A stretch of DNA of 8,758 nt from Methanocella_A sp964548585 (lineage in GTDB: Archaea > Halobacteriota > Methanocellia > Methanocellales > Methanocellaceae): contig CAZJRS010000106.1 of NCBI GenBank assembly GCA_964548585.1, positions 1 to 8,758 on the forward strand, written 5' to 3'. The position numbers and the translations under genes were made by a program. Shown here one piece after another: positions 1 through 6,293 of this stretch. The notes under the pieces are model-generated. The model searched no databases. It was not told where the DNA came from and saw only the letters and a list, made by a program, of their open reading frames with translations. Positions within the stretch are counted from its first letter, which is position 1, and the number at the start of each line of letters is the position of its first letter.

Positions 1-683
1 AACCCGCCATGTCGCAGGACTTCTTCCGGGGTTCCCGAAAGCACGATACGGCCGCGGTCGAGGACGCACACCTTGTGTCCCAGCTTCAGTGCATCGCGAT
101 TGTTGTGCAGTACGACGATGCTGGTGATCCGGTCTTTCTTCAGCCGATCTCTCAGATTCTCCATGATCGTGTCATGCATTTCCCGGTCAAGTGCGCTCAG
201 TGGCTCGTCGAGTAGCAGCAGCGCCGGCTCAATGACAAGGCTGCGGGCCAGCGCTACTTTCTGCTTTTGGCCGCCCGAGAGCCTGGCCGCCTTCACGCCT
301 TGCAGTTCCCACATGCCAACAGGGTCCAGTTCTGCCTTAACCCTTGAGCGAATTTCCAAGGCCGGCAGTTTTCTCATCCGGAGCCCGAACGCCACGTTGT
401 CGAAGACGCTCATGTGTGGAAACAACGCGTAATTCTGGAACACGTAGCCGATGTTGCGCTGTTCGGGAGGGACATCGATTCCCTCGTCCGAATAGAATAG
501 CCTCCTTCCATCTGCCTCAATACTCCCGCCATCAGGCGCCATGAGGCCAGCGACCAGGTTGAGCACAGTCGTCTTGCCAGAGCCGTTGTTGCCCATGAGC
601 ACCAGCGTCTCGCCGCCTTCGGCGGTTAGCTTCAAATCGAGGGTGAAGTCTCGCAGTTTCCTGGTCACGCTAATCCTGAGCAT
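1..683 (-). CDS. modC: ModC, molybdate ABC transporter ATPase (3' end outside window)
   Basis: Cytoplasmic ATP-binding subunit that powers molybdate import through ModB. The frame is open from ATG at 683 to the window edge, giving 227 residues with no stop. ABC landmarks occur in order: Walker A GNNGSGKTT (about residues 31-39), Q-loop VFQNYALFP (about 80-88), signature LSGGQKQ (about 129-135), Walker B LLLLDEP (about 149-155), D-loop SALD, then the switch His in VLHNN (about 187-191). The residue after the switch His is Asn, where many family members have Asp. The usual C-terminal regulatory domain, if present, lies outside the window. The start ATG lies 14 nt inside the end of modB and follows an AGGGGG stretch, so the two are probably translationally coupled. 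It could serve a tungstate transporter of the Wtp type, but the partner ModA looks molybdate-type. Confidence 0.9.
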   Translation of the reverse strand, partial: MLRISVTRKLRDFTLDLKLTAEGGETLVLMGNNGSGKTTVLNLVAGLMAPDGGSIEADGRRLFYSDEGIDVPPEQRNIGYVFQNYALFPHMSVFDNVAFGLRMRKLPALEIRSRVKAELDPVGMWELQGVKAARLSGGQKQKVALARSLVIEPALLLLDEPLSALDREMHDTIMENLRDRLKKDRITSIVVLHNNRDALKLGHKVCVLDRGRIVLSGTPEEVLRHGG

Positions 684-1482
684 GGATGAGCCCCCTTCTT
701 GTGAGTATCTTCACCGTGACAATGACCACAAAAGAAATGATCACCAGTATGATCGACAGGACCAGTGAGGCGTCAAGATCGCCTTGCATGGAGGTATAGA
801 TCGCCAGCGGCATGGTCTGTGTTACCCCCTGGAAGTTTCCGGCAAACATGATCGTGGCACCGAACTCTCCCAGCGCCCTGGCCCAGGTCATGATTGCACC
901 GGAGATCAGGCCATTCAATGCTATTGGCACAGTGACAAAAATGAACGTGTTTATTGGAGATGCGCCAAGGGTTCGGGCCGCGTGCTCGTAGGAGCGATCC
1001 ACGTCTTCGAAGCTGGTCCTGGCCTGTCTTATGTAATACGGTGACGCGACGAATACCTGGGCCATGATCACCGCTATGGTAGTGAAGGCGATGGTGATGT
1101 CGAACAGGTTCAGGTACTGCCCCAGCACGCCTCTCCTGCCGAATGCCATCAGCAGGGCAATACCTGCCACCGCCGGAGGGATGACGACCGGAAGGTCGAT
1201 GATCGTGTCGATCAGTTCCTTGCCCGGGTAATTGTATCTCGCATTGACGAATGCAACCGGCGTTCCAATCAATATCACGATCAGCATCGTGGCCAGCGAA
1301 GTAAAAATGCTCAGCTTAAGCGCGTCAATGACAAACGGGGCGTCCAGCGACTGAATGAAGGAGTCGGGCGAGGTTTTTAAAAACAGCGATACGATCGGCA
1401 GTGCGATGTAAAGTACGATAATGCTAAAAAATAGCAGGATGAGAAGGGATGGCAAACTTTGGAATTTCCTTCCTCTTCTCAT
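670..1482 (-). CDS. modB: ModB, molybdate ABC transporter permease
   Basis: Integral membrane channel subunit of the molybdate importer, 270 residues, stop TAG. About six hydrophobic segments are visible (near residues 11-35, 55-79, 97-115, 130-150, 188-212 and 239-259). The EAA loop that contacts the ATPase is present as EHAARTLGASPINTF (about 166-180), followed by the expected hydrophobic residues and Pro. The conserved RALGEFGAT stretch of ModB/CysT-type permeases is at about 202-210. The frame also allows a GTG start at 1491. ATG at 1482 is preferred because AGGTGA sits 5 nt upstream of it and overlaps the GTG. The gene follows modA by 22 nt and overlaps modC by 14 nt, so modABC is one transcription unit. 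Confidence 0.93.
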   Translation of the reverse strand: MRRGRKFQSLPSLLILLFFSIIVLYIALPIVSLFLKTSPDSFIQSLDAPFVIDALKLSIFTSLATMLIVILIGTPVAFVNARYNYPGKELIDTIIDLPVVIPPAVAGIALLMAFGRRGVLGQYLNLFDITIAFTTIAVIMAQVFVASPYYIRQARTSFEDVDRSYEHAARTLGASPINTFIFVTVPIALNGLISGAIMTWARALGEFGATIMFAGNFQGVTQTMPLAIYTSMQGDLDASLVLSIILVIISFVVIVTVKILTRRGLIHAQD

Positions 1483-1487
1483 CTGAT

Positions 1488-1493
1488 TCACCT
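1488..1493 (-). promoter_or_regulatory. modB ribosome binding site
   Basis: AGGTGA on the minus strand lies 5 nt before ATG 1482. It overlaps the alternative GTG at 1491, which would have no usable spacing, so this site decides the modB start. Confidence 0.6.
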
Positions 1494-1504
1494 TCTAAGT
1501 CTCT

Positions 1505-2371
1505 TTAAACAGGCGTAAACCCGTATTTCTGCAGGATCGACTTGCCTTCTGCCGACCTTACGTAGTCGATGAAAGCCTGGTCAATAGCTGCATTCTTCGA
1601 TGCCTGAAGGGCGCCGATCGGGTATACTGCCACCACGTTCAGGCTGTCCGGGATCGTGATGACGCTGACTTTGTCCTTATACTCAGCGGGTACGTCCGAG
1701 ACATACACGAAGCCTGCGTCAGCCTCGCCCAGCGCGACCTTGGATACGACATAGTTGACGGTCGTCTCCTGCGATACCACGTTGGCCTTCACTTTAGTCC
1801 TGTAATCCGGGCCATACGAGGAGTTGTTGGCTGCCTTGTCCAGGATCTGCAGAGTGTAGCTTCCAACCGGCACGTCCTTGGTACCGATCACGATCTTCAC
1901 GCCTGACTTCGCCAGGTCCGACATGCTGTTAATCCCGGCCGGGTTGTCTTTCGGCACGATGATGGCCAGCTTGTTGTTAGCGAAGTTGACGATGGTCGAG
2001 TTGTTCATCAGGCTCTGGTTTTTCAGTGCGGTCATGTGCGAGGTGCTGGCAGATGCGAATACGTCCGCAGTTGCACCCTGCTCGATCTGGGTCCTCAGTG
2101 CCTGGCTGCCGTCGAAGTTGAAGACGACGTTAGTTTCAGGATGGGCTGTCTCAAACTTCGCTTCGGTCTCGCCGAACGCGTCCTTGAGCGAAGCGGCCGC
2201 GAAGACAGTCAGATCGGTCTTCTGGACCGGTAGCTGGGTCGGTGCGATGGTCGGTGCTGCAGTCGGGGTTGCGGTCGATGTCGGCGACGTGCATCCGGCT
2301 ACGAATACAGCTGTCAACAGTGCAATCAGTATGATGATTGTTGCAATATATACTGGTTTCCTCTCGGTCAT
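1505..2371 (-). CDS. modA: ModA, molybdate-binding lipoprotein
   Basis: Extracytoplasmic substrate-binding protein of the molybdate importer, 288 residues. The N terminus has a hydrophobic stretch (about residues 8-25) ending in the lipobox VAGC, with Cys27 as the likely lipidated residue. A Thr/Pro/Ala-rich linker follows (28-50), common in membrane-anchored archaeal lipoproteins. The periplasmic-binding fold opens with VFAAASLKD, and the oxyanion-contacting elements of the ModA family are recognisable: Ser61 in AAASL, Ser89 in DGSQAL, the VPVGSY loop (about 167-172) and the Tyr in ADAGFVYVSD. ATG 2371 is preceded by GGTGA at a 4-nt spacing. It is the first gene of modABC, with a likely promoter in the AT-rich gap behind it. 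A tungstate-binding role cannot be excluded from sequence alone. Confidence 0.93.
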   Translation of the reverse strand: MTERKPVYIATIIILIALLTAVFVAGCTSPTSTATPTAAPTIAPTQLPVQKTDLTVFAAASLKDAFGETEAKFETAHPETNVVFNFDGSQALRTQIEQGATADVFASASTSHMTALKNQSLMNNSTIVNFANNKLAIIVPKDNPAGINSMSDLAKSGVKIVIGTKDVPVGSYTLQILDKAANNSSYGPDYRTKVKANVVSQETTVNYVVSKVALGEADAGFVYVSDVPAEYKDKVSVITIPDSLNVVAVYPIGALQASKNAAIDQAFIDYVRSAEGKSILQKYGFTPV

Positions 2372-2412
2372 TAGTTCACCTTTTTCCTAATGTGGCTGTT
2401 AATATTTAGCTT

Positions 2413-2420
2413 TTATTAAG
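2413..2420 (-). promoter_or_regulatory. candidate modA TATA box
   Basis: On the minus strand TTAATAAA lies about 42-49 nt before the modA start, in an AT-rich stretch that contrasts with the GC-rich genes. Archaeal transcription usually starts about 25 nt downstream of such a box, which would leave a short leader still containing the ribosome site. A second AT-rich string (TAAATATT, 2400-2407) is the alternative. No clear BRE is seen, so this is tentative. Confidence 0.25.
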
Positions 2421-2434
2421 CATATGATTTTTGT

Positions 2435-2450
2435 TTAACACTATGGTTAA
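2435..2450. promoter_or_regulatory. inverted repeat, possible modA operator
   Basis: TTAAC and GTTAA form a perfect 5-bp inverted repeat with a 6-nt spacer, just upstream of the candidate modA TATA box. The size and position would suit a dimeric repressor or activator of the molybdate operon. It does not match the classical ModE operator, and AT-rich DNA makes such repeats by chance, so the role is inferred only. Confidence 0.2.
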
Positions 2451-2471
2451 TCTTAAGCCCGGAGCTTACGC

Positions 2472-2486
2472 GAGCCAGTTTGGCTC
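2472..2486. repeat. small perfect hairpin in nif-mod gap
   Basis: GAGCCA and TGGCTC form a 6-bp perfect stem with a 3-nt loop. It lies about 70 nt downstream of the anfO stop and about 100 nt upstream of modA. It may add to termination of the nif transcript or lie in the modA upstream control region. No U-run follows it. Confidence 0.3.
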
Positions 2487-2511
2487 AGTATACTAATCAT
2501 CAAAACGGAGT

Positions 2512-2533
2512 ATGGGGGCGGATCGCCCCCCAT
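2512..2533 (-). terminator. candidate terminator hairpin of the nif operon
   Basis: A GC-rich near-perfect inverted repeat begins 22 nt after the anfO stop codon. The arms are ATGGGGG and CCCCCAT, with an inner CG pair and one bulged base around a 3-nt loop. On the transcribed strand it is followed by only a short U-run (CGTTTTG). Archaeal termination depends mainly on U-tracts, so this may instead be a 3'-end stabilising hairpin. Confidence 0.45.
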
Positions 2534-2555
2534 CTATATAGCTTCTTATGGCAAC

Positions 2556-3176
2556 TTAACTATTTTTAATAATCTTAACCTTAAACTCGTTTTTTCCCAG
2601 CTGCTCTGTCTCAATGGCATACCCGCCTCTCACGGCCTCCACTTCTATCCAGGGAGGCACGTGGCAACAGCTGATGACCAGGGTGTGGAAACGCCCGCTG
2701 CGGACGTACTGCTGGAGGACCTGTTTACTGGTAACCTCGGCGTTTTTCTCCTGGATCTCTTTAATAGATATGTAAAAATTTCCGGGGGCTATTTCCTCTG
2801 GTACGGGTATGGCCAGCGGGGCTTCCGACTGTCCGGCAGACCTTTCCAGCTCCTCATCCTCCAATACCTGATCCAGGAATTTCTCGGGCTCTCCCGAGAC
2901 TTCCCAGATGCTGCAGCCGGCTTTTTCAAGCTCAAAGTACGGGACACCGGTGGCTGATCTGGCAACGAATATCCTGCATTCGCCCAGAAACTGCACCATT
3001 TCGCTCATACCAAGGCGGAGCTCGCGTAACCCCTTGGCCTGGCTTATGGAAAACTCTTTTTCTCTGTCGGTTTCCCACGAACCCTGAGCCCGGCGATATA
3101 CGACGACTTTTCCCGGTTCGCTCAGCGAAGTACTGGAGCCTTCGGCTCCCAGAAATACTGCGATCTCCCGTACCAT
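2556..3176 (-). CDS. anfO: AnfO-family nitrogenase accessory protein
   Basis: A 206-residue soluble protein that I recognise as AnfO-like, from recalled family features and not from a search. These include an N-terminal EPGKVVVYRR segment followed by a Trp, an ECRIFVAR segment, a Leu/Gly/Trp region (FELEKAGCSIWE, about residues 81-92), an acidic middle (about 101-128), then FYISI, VTSKQVLQQYV and ISCCHVPPWIEVE (about 168-180). AnfO is classically encoded just downstream of the Fe-only nitrogenase structural genes and is needed for full Fe-only nitrogenase function; its biochemical role is not settled. Here it closes an operon whose structural subunits are of the Mo type. ATG 3176 has a GAGGGGA ribosome site, and the gene follows the ferredoxin by 17 nt. 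No membrane segment is seen. Confidence 0.75.
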   Translation of the reverse strand: MVREIAVFLGAEGSSTSLSEPGKVVVYRRAQGSWETDREKEFSISQAKGLRELRLGMSEMVQFLGECRIFVARSATGVPYFELEKAGCSIWEVSGEPEKFLDQVLEDEELERSAGQSEAPLAIPVPEEIAPGNFYISIKEIQEKNAEVTSKQVLQQYVRSGRFHTLVISCCHVPPWIEVEAVRGGYAIETEQLGKNEFKVKIIKNS

Positions 3177-3193
3177 TTTCCCCTCTAGTATAT

Positions 3194-3502
3194 TTAGAAT
3201 GCTAATCGCTCAACCACTTTGCCGCCTTCGATGTGCGATTCGACGATCTCTGTGACATCCTCGGGCGTCACTGATTTATACCAGACGTTGTCCGGGTAAA
3301 CGACCACGATCGGCCCCTTCTCGCATATCCCAAAGCAGCCGGTGTTGTTGATGAACACTTCTCCGCCCAGCTCCCGCATCTCGATCTCTTCCATGAACCT
3401 GGCCAGGATCTGCACGCCGTCCTTAGAATGGCAGAAGCCCTTTTGCTGGCCTGTGTGTCTCGAACTGGTACAGATAAATACGTGTTTTGACGGTTTCTGC
3501 AT
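3194..3502 (-). CDS. thioredoxin-like [2Fe-2S] ferredoxin
   Basis: A 102-residue cytoplasmic electron carrier of the Clostridium pasteurianum [2Fe-2S] ferredoxin / Shethna protein I family. Cluster ligands are Cys11, Cys24, Cys56 and Cys60, the same positions as in the clostridial protein, and the stretch NNTGCFGICEKGP (about 52-64) matches its second ligand loop. The non-ligand Cys14 of the clostridial protein is Ser here. The clostridial ferredoxin is known to interact with the nitrogenase MoFe protein, so placement between nifN and anfO points to a redox job with NifDK or with NifEN-based cofactor assembly. It starts 1 nt after the nifN stop, with AAGGAGA about 8 nt ahead of ATG 3502, so it is surely in the nif operon. 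Confidence 0.92.
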   Translation of the reverse strand: MQKPSKHVFICTSSRHTGQQKGFCHSKDGVQILARFMEEIEMRELGGEVFINNTGCFGICEKGPIVVVYPDNVWYKSVTPEDVTEIVESHIEGGKVVERLAF

Positions 3503-3503
3503 G

Positions 3504-4880
3504 TTATAGATCTCCTTCGATTGTTATCTCGTTAAACAATTTTTCCTTTTTTAGCTGTCTGTATGATGTGTACTTCTTTTCCAGCAGGGTGTTGGTGAAC
3601 CTGTCCAGGAAGGCCAGGGTTCCGGCGTAGCCTGCGGAGAGGATCCGCTGGCCGCCGATCCGGTCGTGGATCGGGAAGCCGACCCTGACCACCGGGATGT
3701 CCCGCCGCTCGGTGAGGAACTTACCGCCGGAGTGGCCTATGGCTATGTTAGCGTCTGTTTTCACCGCCGCGTCATCGATCATCGCGAAATCTGCTTCCTC
3801 AAGCACGCAGGGCTGCTCATCCGCATCTGCCAGTAACAGTTTCAAACGGGCCATCAGCGGGCCGCTCTGCGTTCCTGTGGCGATAACCGCCGGGTAGGCG
3901 CCGTTCTCCGCACATAAGCTGGCAAAGGCGTAGACCATTTCCGGCTCGCCATAGATGACCGGCCGCCCTTCTGCATTGTACTTGTGGGCGTCGGCCATGC
4001 CGTCGAGGAGCCAGCCTCGTTCCAGTGCAAGCGAATCCGGCAGAGGCCTGCCGCTTAGTCTCTGCAGCGCTTCGAGGAACCTGTCTGTGTTTTCCAGGCC
4101 GATCGGCAGTGGCAGGTTGATCAGCGGTACGCCGAACTCCTGCTGGAGGTACAGTCCGGGCGACAGATCATCCGGGCAGGTTACTCCAAACTGGATGGTA
4201 GCTCGGGCACCACTCATACGGACAATATCCTCCGTACGCGTCCCTCCCGGGGCTACCTTGCTGTATTCGCCGTACGGGCGGTCCAGGGTCATCGAGTAGT
4301 CGGGAACCAGTGTATACATGATTCCCATCGCCTCGAGAATGCGCTTGATTTCTCGGATATCTGCCGGGCTGATGTGGGGTACGATCACGTTTACGCTGTC
4401 GTGTTTTTCAGATGGCCTAGCGAAATGGGCTATCACCGCTCTGGTGGCGGCCCAGAAACCTTCCGCCTGGCTGCCCTGGTAGCTGGGCGTGTTAACCGGG
4501 ATGATGTCAACATTCGTGAGCGCACGATCGCCGACATAAACCTTGACCATCCGTTGCATGTCTTCTCCGATCGTCTCGGCGAGGCAGGTGGTCACTACAC
4601 CGACGACTGTTGGCTGGTAGACCCGGATCACGTTGTCCAGCGCCTTGCGCAGGTTCTCTTCCCCGCCATGGATAGTCTGTTTTTCATTGAGCGAGGAAGA
4701 AGCTATGTCGATCGGCTCGTTGTAGTGCTCTACATTTGCCAGACGCATGTACGTGCTACAGCCCTGGGAGCCGTGAACCAGCACCATGGCGCCTTCGATG
4801 CCCTTGAAGGCGACGACGCCGCCCAGCGGCATACATGCCTGGCACTGGTTCTCGTTAACCATTTTTACTTTCTGGCTCAT
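3504..4880 (-). CDS. nifN: NifN, FeMo-cofactor scaffold beta subunit
   Basis: Beta subunit of the NifEN scaffold on which the FeMo-cofactor precursor from NifB is matured with Mo and homocitrate. It has 458 residues, and the NifK-like fold is evident in HGSQGC, SSLNE, TTCLAETIGED, NTPSYQGSQ and the late RVGFPIHDR. Cys16, Cys41 and Cys99 sit at the spacing of the three P-cluster Cys of NifK. Azotobacter NifN keeps only the second of these, so this copy is more NifK-like. The frame allows GTG at 4886, but ATG 4880 is chosen because AGAGGTG lies 5 nt upstream of it. The gene starts 2 nt after the nifE stop. It is not fused to NifB, unlike the NifN-B of C. pasteurianum. Confidence 0.95.
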   Translation of the reverse strand: MSQKVKMVNENQCQACMPLGGVVAFKGIEGAMVLVHGSQGCSTYMRLANVEHYNEPIDIASSSLNEKQTIHGGEENLRKALDNVIRVYQPTVVGVVTTCLAETIGEDMQRMVKVYVGDRALTNVDIIPVNTPSYQGSQAEGFWAATRAVIAHFARPSEKHDSVNVIVPHISPADIREIKRILEAMGIMYTLVPDYSMTLDRPYGEYSKVAPGGTRTEDIVRMSGARATIQFGVTCPDDLSPGLYLQQEFGVPLINLPLPIGLENTDRFLEALQRLSGRPLPDSLALERGWLLDGMADAHKYNAEGRPVIYGEPEMVYAFASLCAENGAYPAVIATGTQSGPLMARLKLLLADADEQPCVLEEADFAMIDDAAVKTDANIAIGHSGGKFLTERRDIPVVRVGFPIHDRIGGQRILSAGYAGTLAFLDRFTNTLLEKKYTSYRQLKKEKLFNEITIEGDL

Positions 4881-4885
4881 GGTCA

Positions 4886-4892
4886 CACCTCT
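4886..4892 (-). promoter_or_regulatory. nifN ribosome binding site
   Basis: AGAGGTG on the minus strand is placed 5 nt before ATG 4880 and includes the first base of the upstream GTG at 4886, which it therefore could not serve. It lies inside the last codons of nifE, so nifN translation is probably coupled to nifE translation. Confidence 0.6.
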
Positions 4893-5527
4893 TTAAGTGA
4901 TTTTTTCAGGCTCTTCCAGACCGGAGAACAGGCTGTTTTAGCCACTTCCTCGGCAAACGTAACTGCTCCCTCAAACCCCGCCAGACAATCTTTCCTGTCG
5001 TGGTTATGGTCGACGAAGCCGACTCCCAGCTTGTAGGCCAGGACCCGTTCCTTGACTCCGCCAGCCATGATGTCGACGTTTTTCTCCCGCAGGAACTTCT
5101 CAATCTCTGCGGGGTTGGCGTCGTCTACGAGGATTGCCCCTTCGGGCAACAGGCTGCTGAGGTTTTCGTATTCTTCTTTTTTGCCTGTTTGAGTGCCTGT
5201 GACCACAATATCTATTCCTAGCTCCATGAGCTGGCGAATCAGAGCAGCGGCTTTGTAGGCGCCGCCTACATAGATAGCCGCCCTTTTTCCCGAGAGTTTC
5301 CGCCTGTACTTCTCCAGGATCGGCTTGATCAGGCCCATTTCCCGCTCTATGAGCACTTCTGTCCTACGTTTGATCTCTTCATCGCCGTAGAACGCGGCGA
5401 TCTTCCTGAGCGATTCTGCGGTGTTAGCCGCGCCGAAGAAGTTCACGTCCATGTACGGGATACCATACGTCTTCTCAAGCTGATTAGCTACAGAGTGCAT
5501 GTGGGCGCGGCACTTCCCCAGGTTCAG

Positions 5528-5530
5528 TCA
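5528..5530 (-). other. in-frame TGA codon inside nifE
   Basis: On the minus strand the codons read GCA TGA CTG (Ala, stop, Leu). The frame before and after is the same and both sides match NifE. The position aligns with a Lys of Azotobacter NifD, six residues before the cofactor-binding Cys. Confidence 0.9.
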
Positions 5531-6274
5531 TGCTTTTGGCGCTGTCTTCAGGCTGGCCACGGTAGAGCCCCCGGGGAAGGCGACGTTCATCTCGATGCCC
5601 ATCTCCCGCAGGTATTTTTTCCCACCCCACAGCCCTCCTCCCAGGTTGTACTCTCCCAGGAAGTTCAGCTTACGGGTCGGCTCGATGACCTGGCCGTCTA
5701 CGGGCTTGATGAGCTTCAGCAGCGCTTCGGCAGCCGCCCGGTATCCGACGATCTTGTTGCCTGATTTGAAGCCGCTGGACTCGACTGGTATGACGTCGAT
5801 GCCATGCCGAAGCGAAGCTTCCTTGCACACGGCGATGATGTCGTCGCCGATGACGCCTACGACACAGGTGGAATACACGAATATGGCCGGGGGACTGTAC
5901 TTCGATATTATCTCATCGATGCAGGCGGCCAGCTTCTGTTCGCCGCCAAAGATCACATCCCTCTCCTTCATGTCGGTGGAGAAGCTGTTTCTGTACATCT
6001 CGGAACCGCTGGACAGGCTGCCCCGGATGTCCCATGTATACGTCGCACACCCGATCGGCCCATGGACCAGGTGGACTGCGTCTGTCACCGGATTCAGGAC
6101 CACCCTCGCTCCACAGTATACGCAGGCCCGCTGGCTTACGGCGCCAGCCAGGCTGTCACTGGTACAGCTGATGTGGGCCTTACTCTTACCCTTGGTAAGA
6201 ATAGAATCCTGACGGTCCTCTATCAGCCCTTCGGGCGCTGTCGGCAGTGTACAGTATGTATCCACGAGTCATCT

Positions 6275-6280
6275 CCTCCT
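6275..6280 (-). promoter_or_regulatory. nifE ribosome binding site (GTG start)
   Basis: AGGAGG on the minus strand is followed 9 nt later by GTG 6265. An ATG at 6272 is nearer but out of frame and too close to the site, and the nifE frame has a TGA two codons before the GTG. These facts fix the unusual GTG start. Confidence 0.6.
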
Positions 6281-6293
6281 TTTTGTTTTTTAA

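Larger units (their letters stand above)
4883..6265 (-). pseudogene. nifE: NifE, FeMo-cofactor scaffold alpha subunit, interrupted by one in-frame TGA
   Basis: Alpha subunit of the NifEN cofactor scaffold. The frame spans 461 codons including the terminal TGA, a normal NifE length, but codon 246 (5528-5530) is TGA. The 245 residues before it hold Cys48, Cys73 (in HGPIGC) and Cys134 (in YSTC), matching the [4Fe-4S] ligands of Azotobacter NifE, plus WDIRGS and VIFGGEQKL. The part after it continues in the same frame with LNLGKC, YGIPYMDVNFFG, the YVGGAYK loop and VDHNHDRKDC. The family usually has Lys or Arg at codon 246, so a single CGA-to-TGA change would explain it. A peptide ending there lacks the cofactor Cys252. 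The start is GTG 6265 behind AGGAGG, because an in-frame TGA lies just upstream. No other lesion is seen, so sequencing error, recent mutation or readthrough all remain possible. Confidence 0.88.

Noticed and set aside
1505..2371. Assignment of the binding protein to the tungstate-type WtpA family
   Set aside because: The AAASL, DGSQ and VPVGSY elements fit ModA better; specificity is still not proven by sequence.
1878..2390. Plus-strand open frame of 170 codons opposite modA
   Set aside because: It lies wholly within conserved modA and its control region; there is no ribosome site and no recognisable product.
2372..2555. NrpR-type nitrogen operator upstream of modA
   Set aside because: I found no convincing GGAA/TTCC-type inverted repeat in this gap.
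4883..5500. Downstream half of nifE as an independent 205-residue gene
   Set aside because: It begins in mid-domain with a poor ribosome site, and the nine codons before its ATG still match NifE in the same frame.
5528..5530. TGA read as selenocysteine
   Set aside because: The family has a basic residue here, not Cys or Sec, and no selenocysteine element or role is evident.
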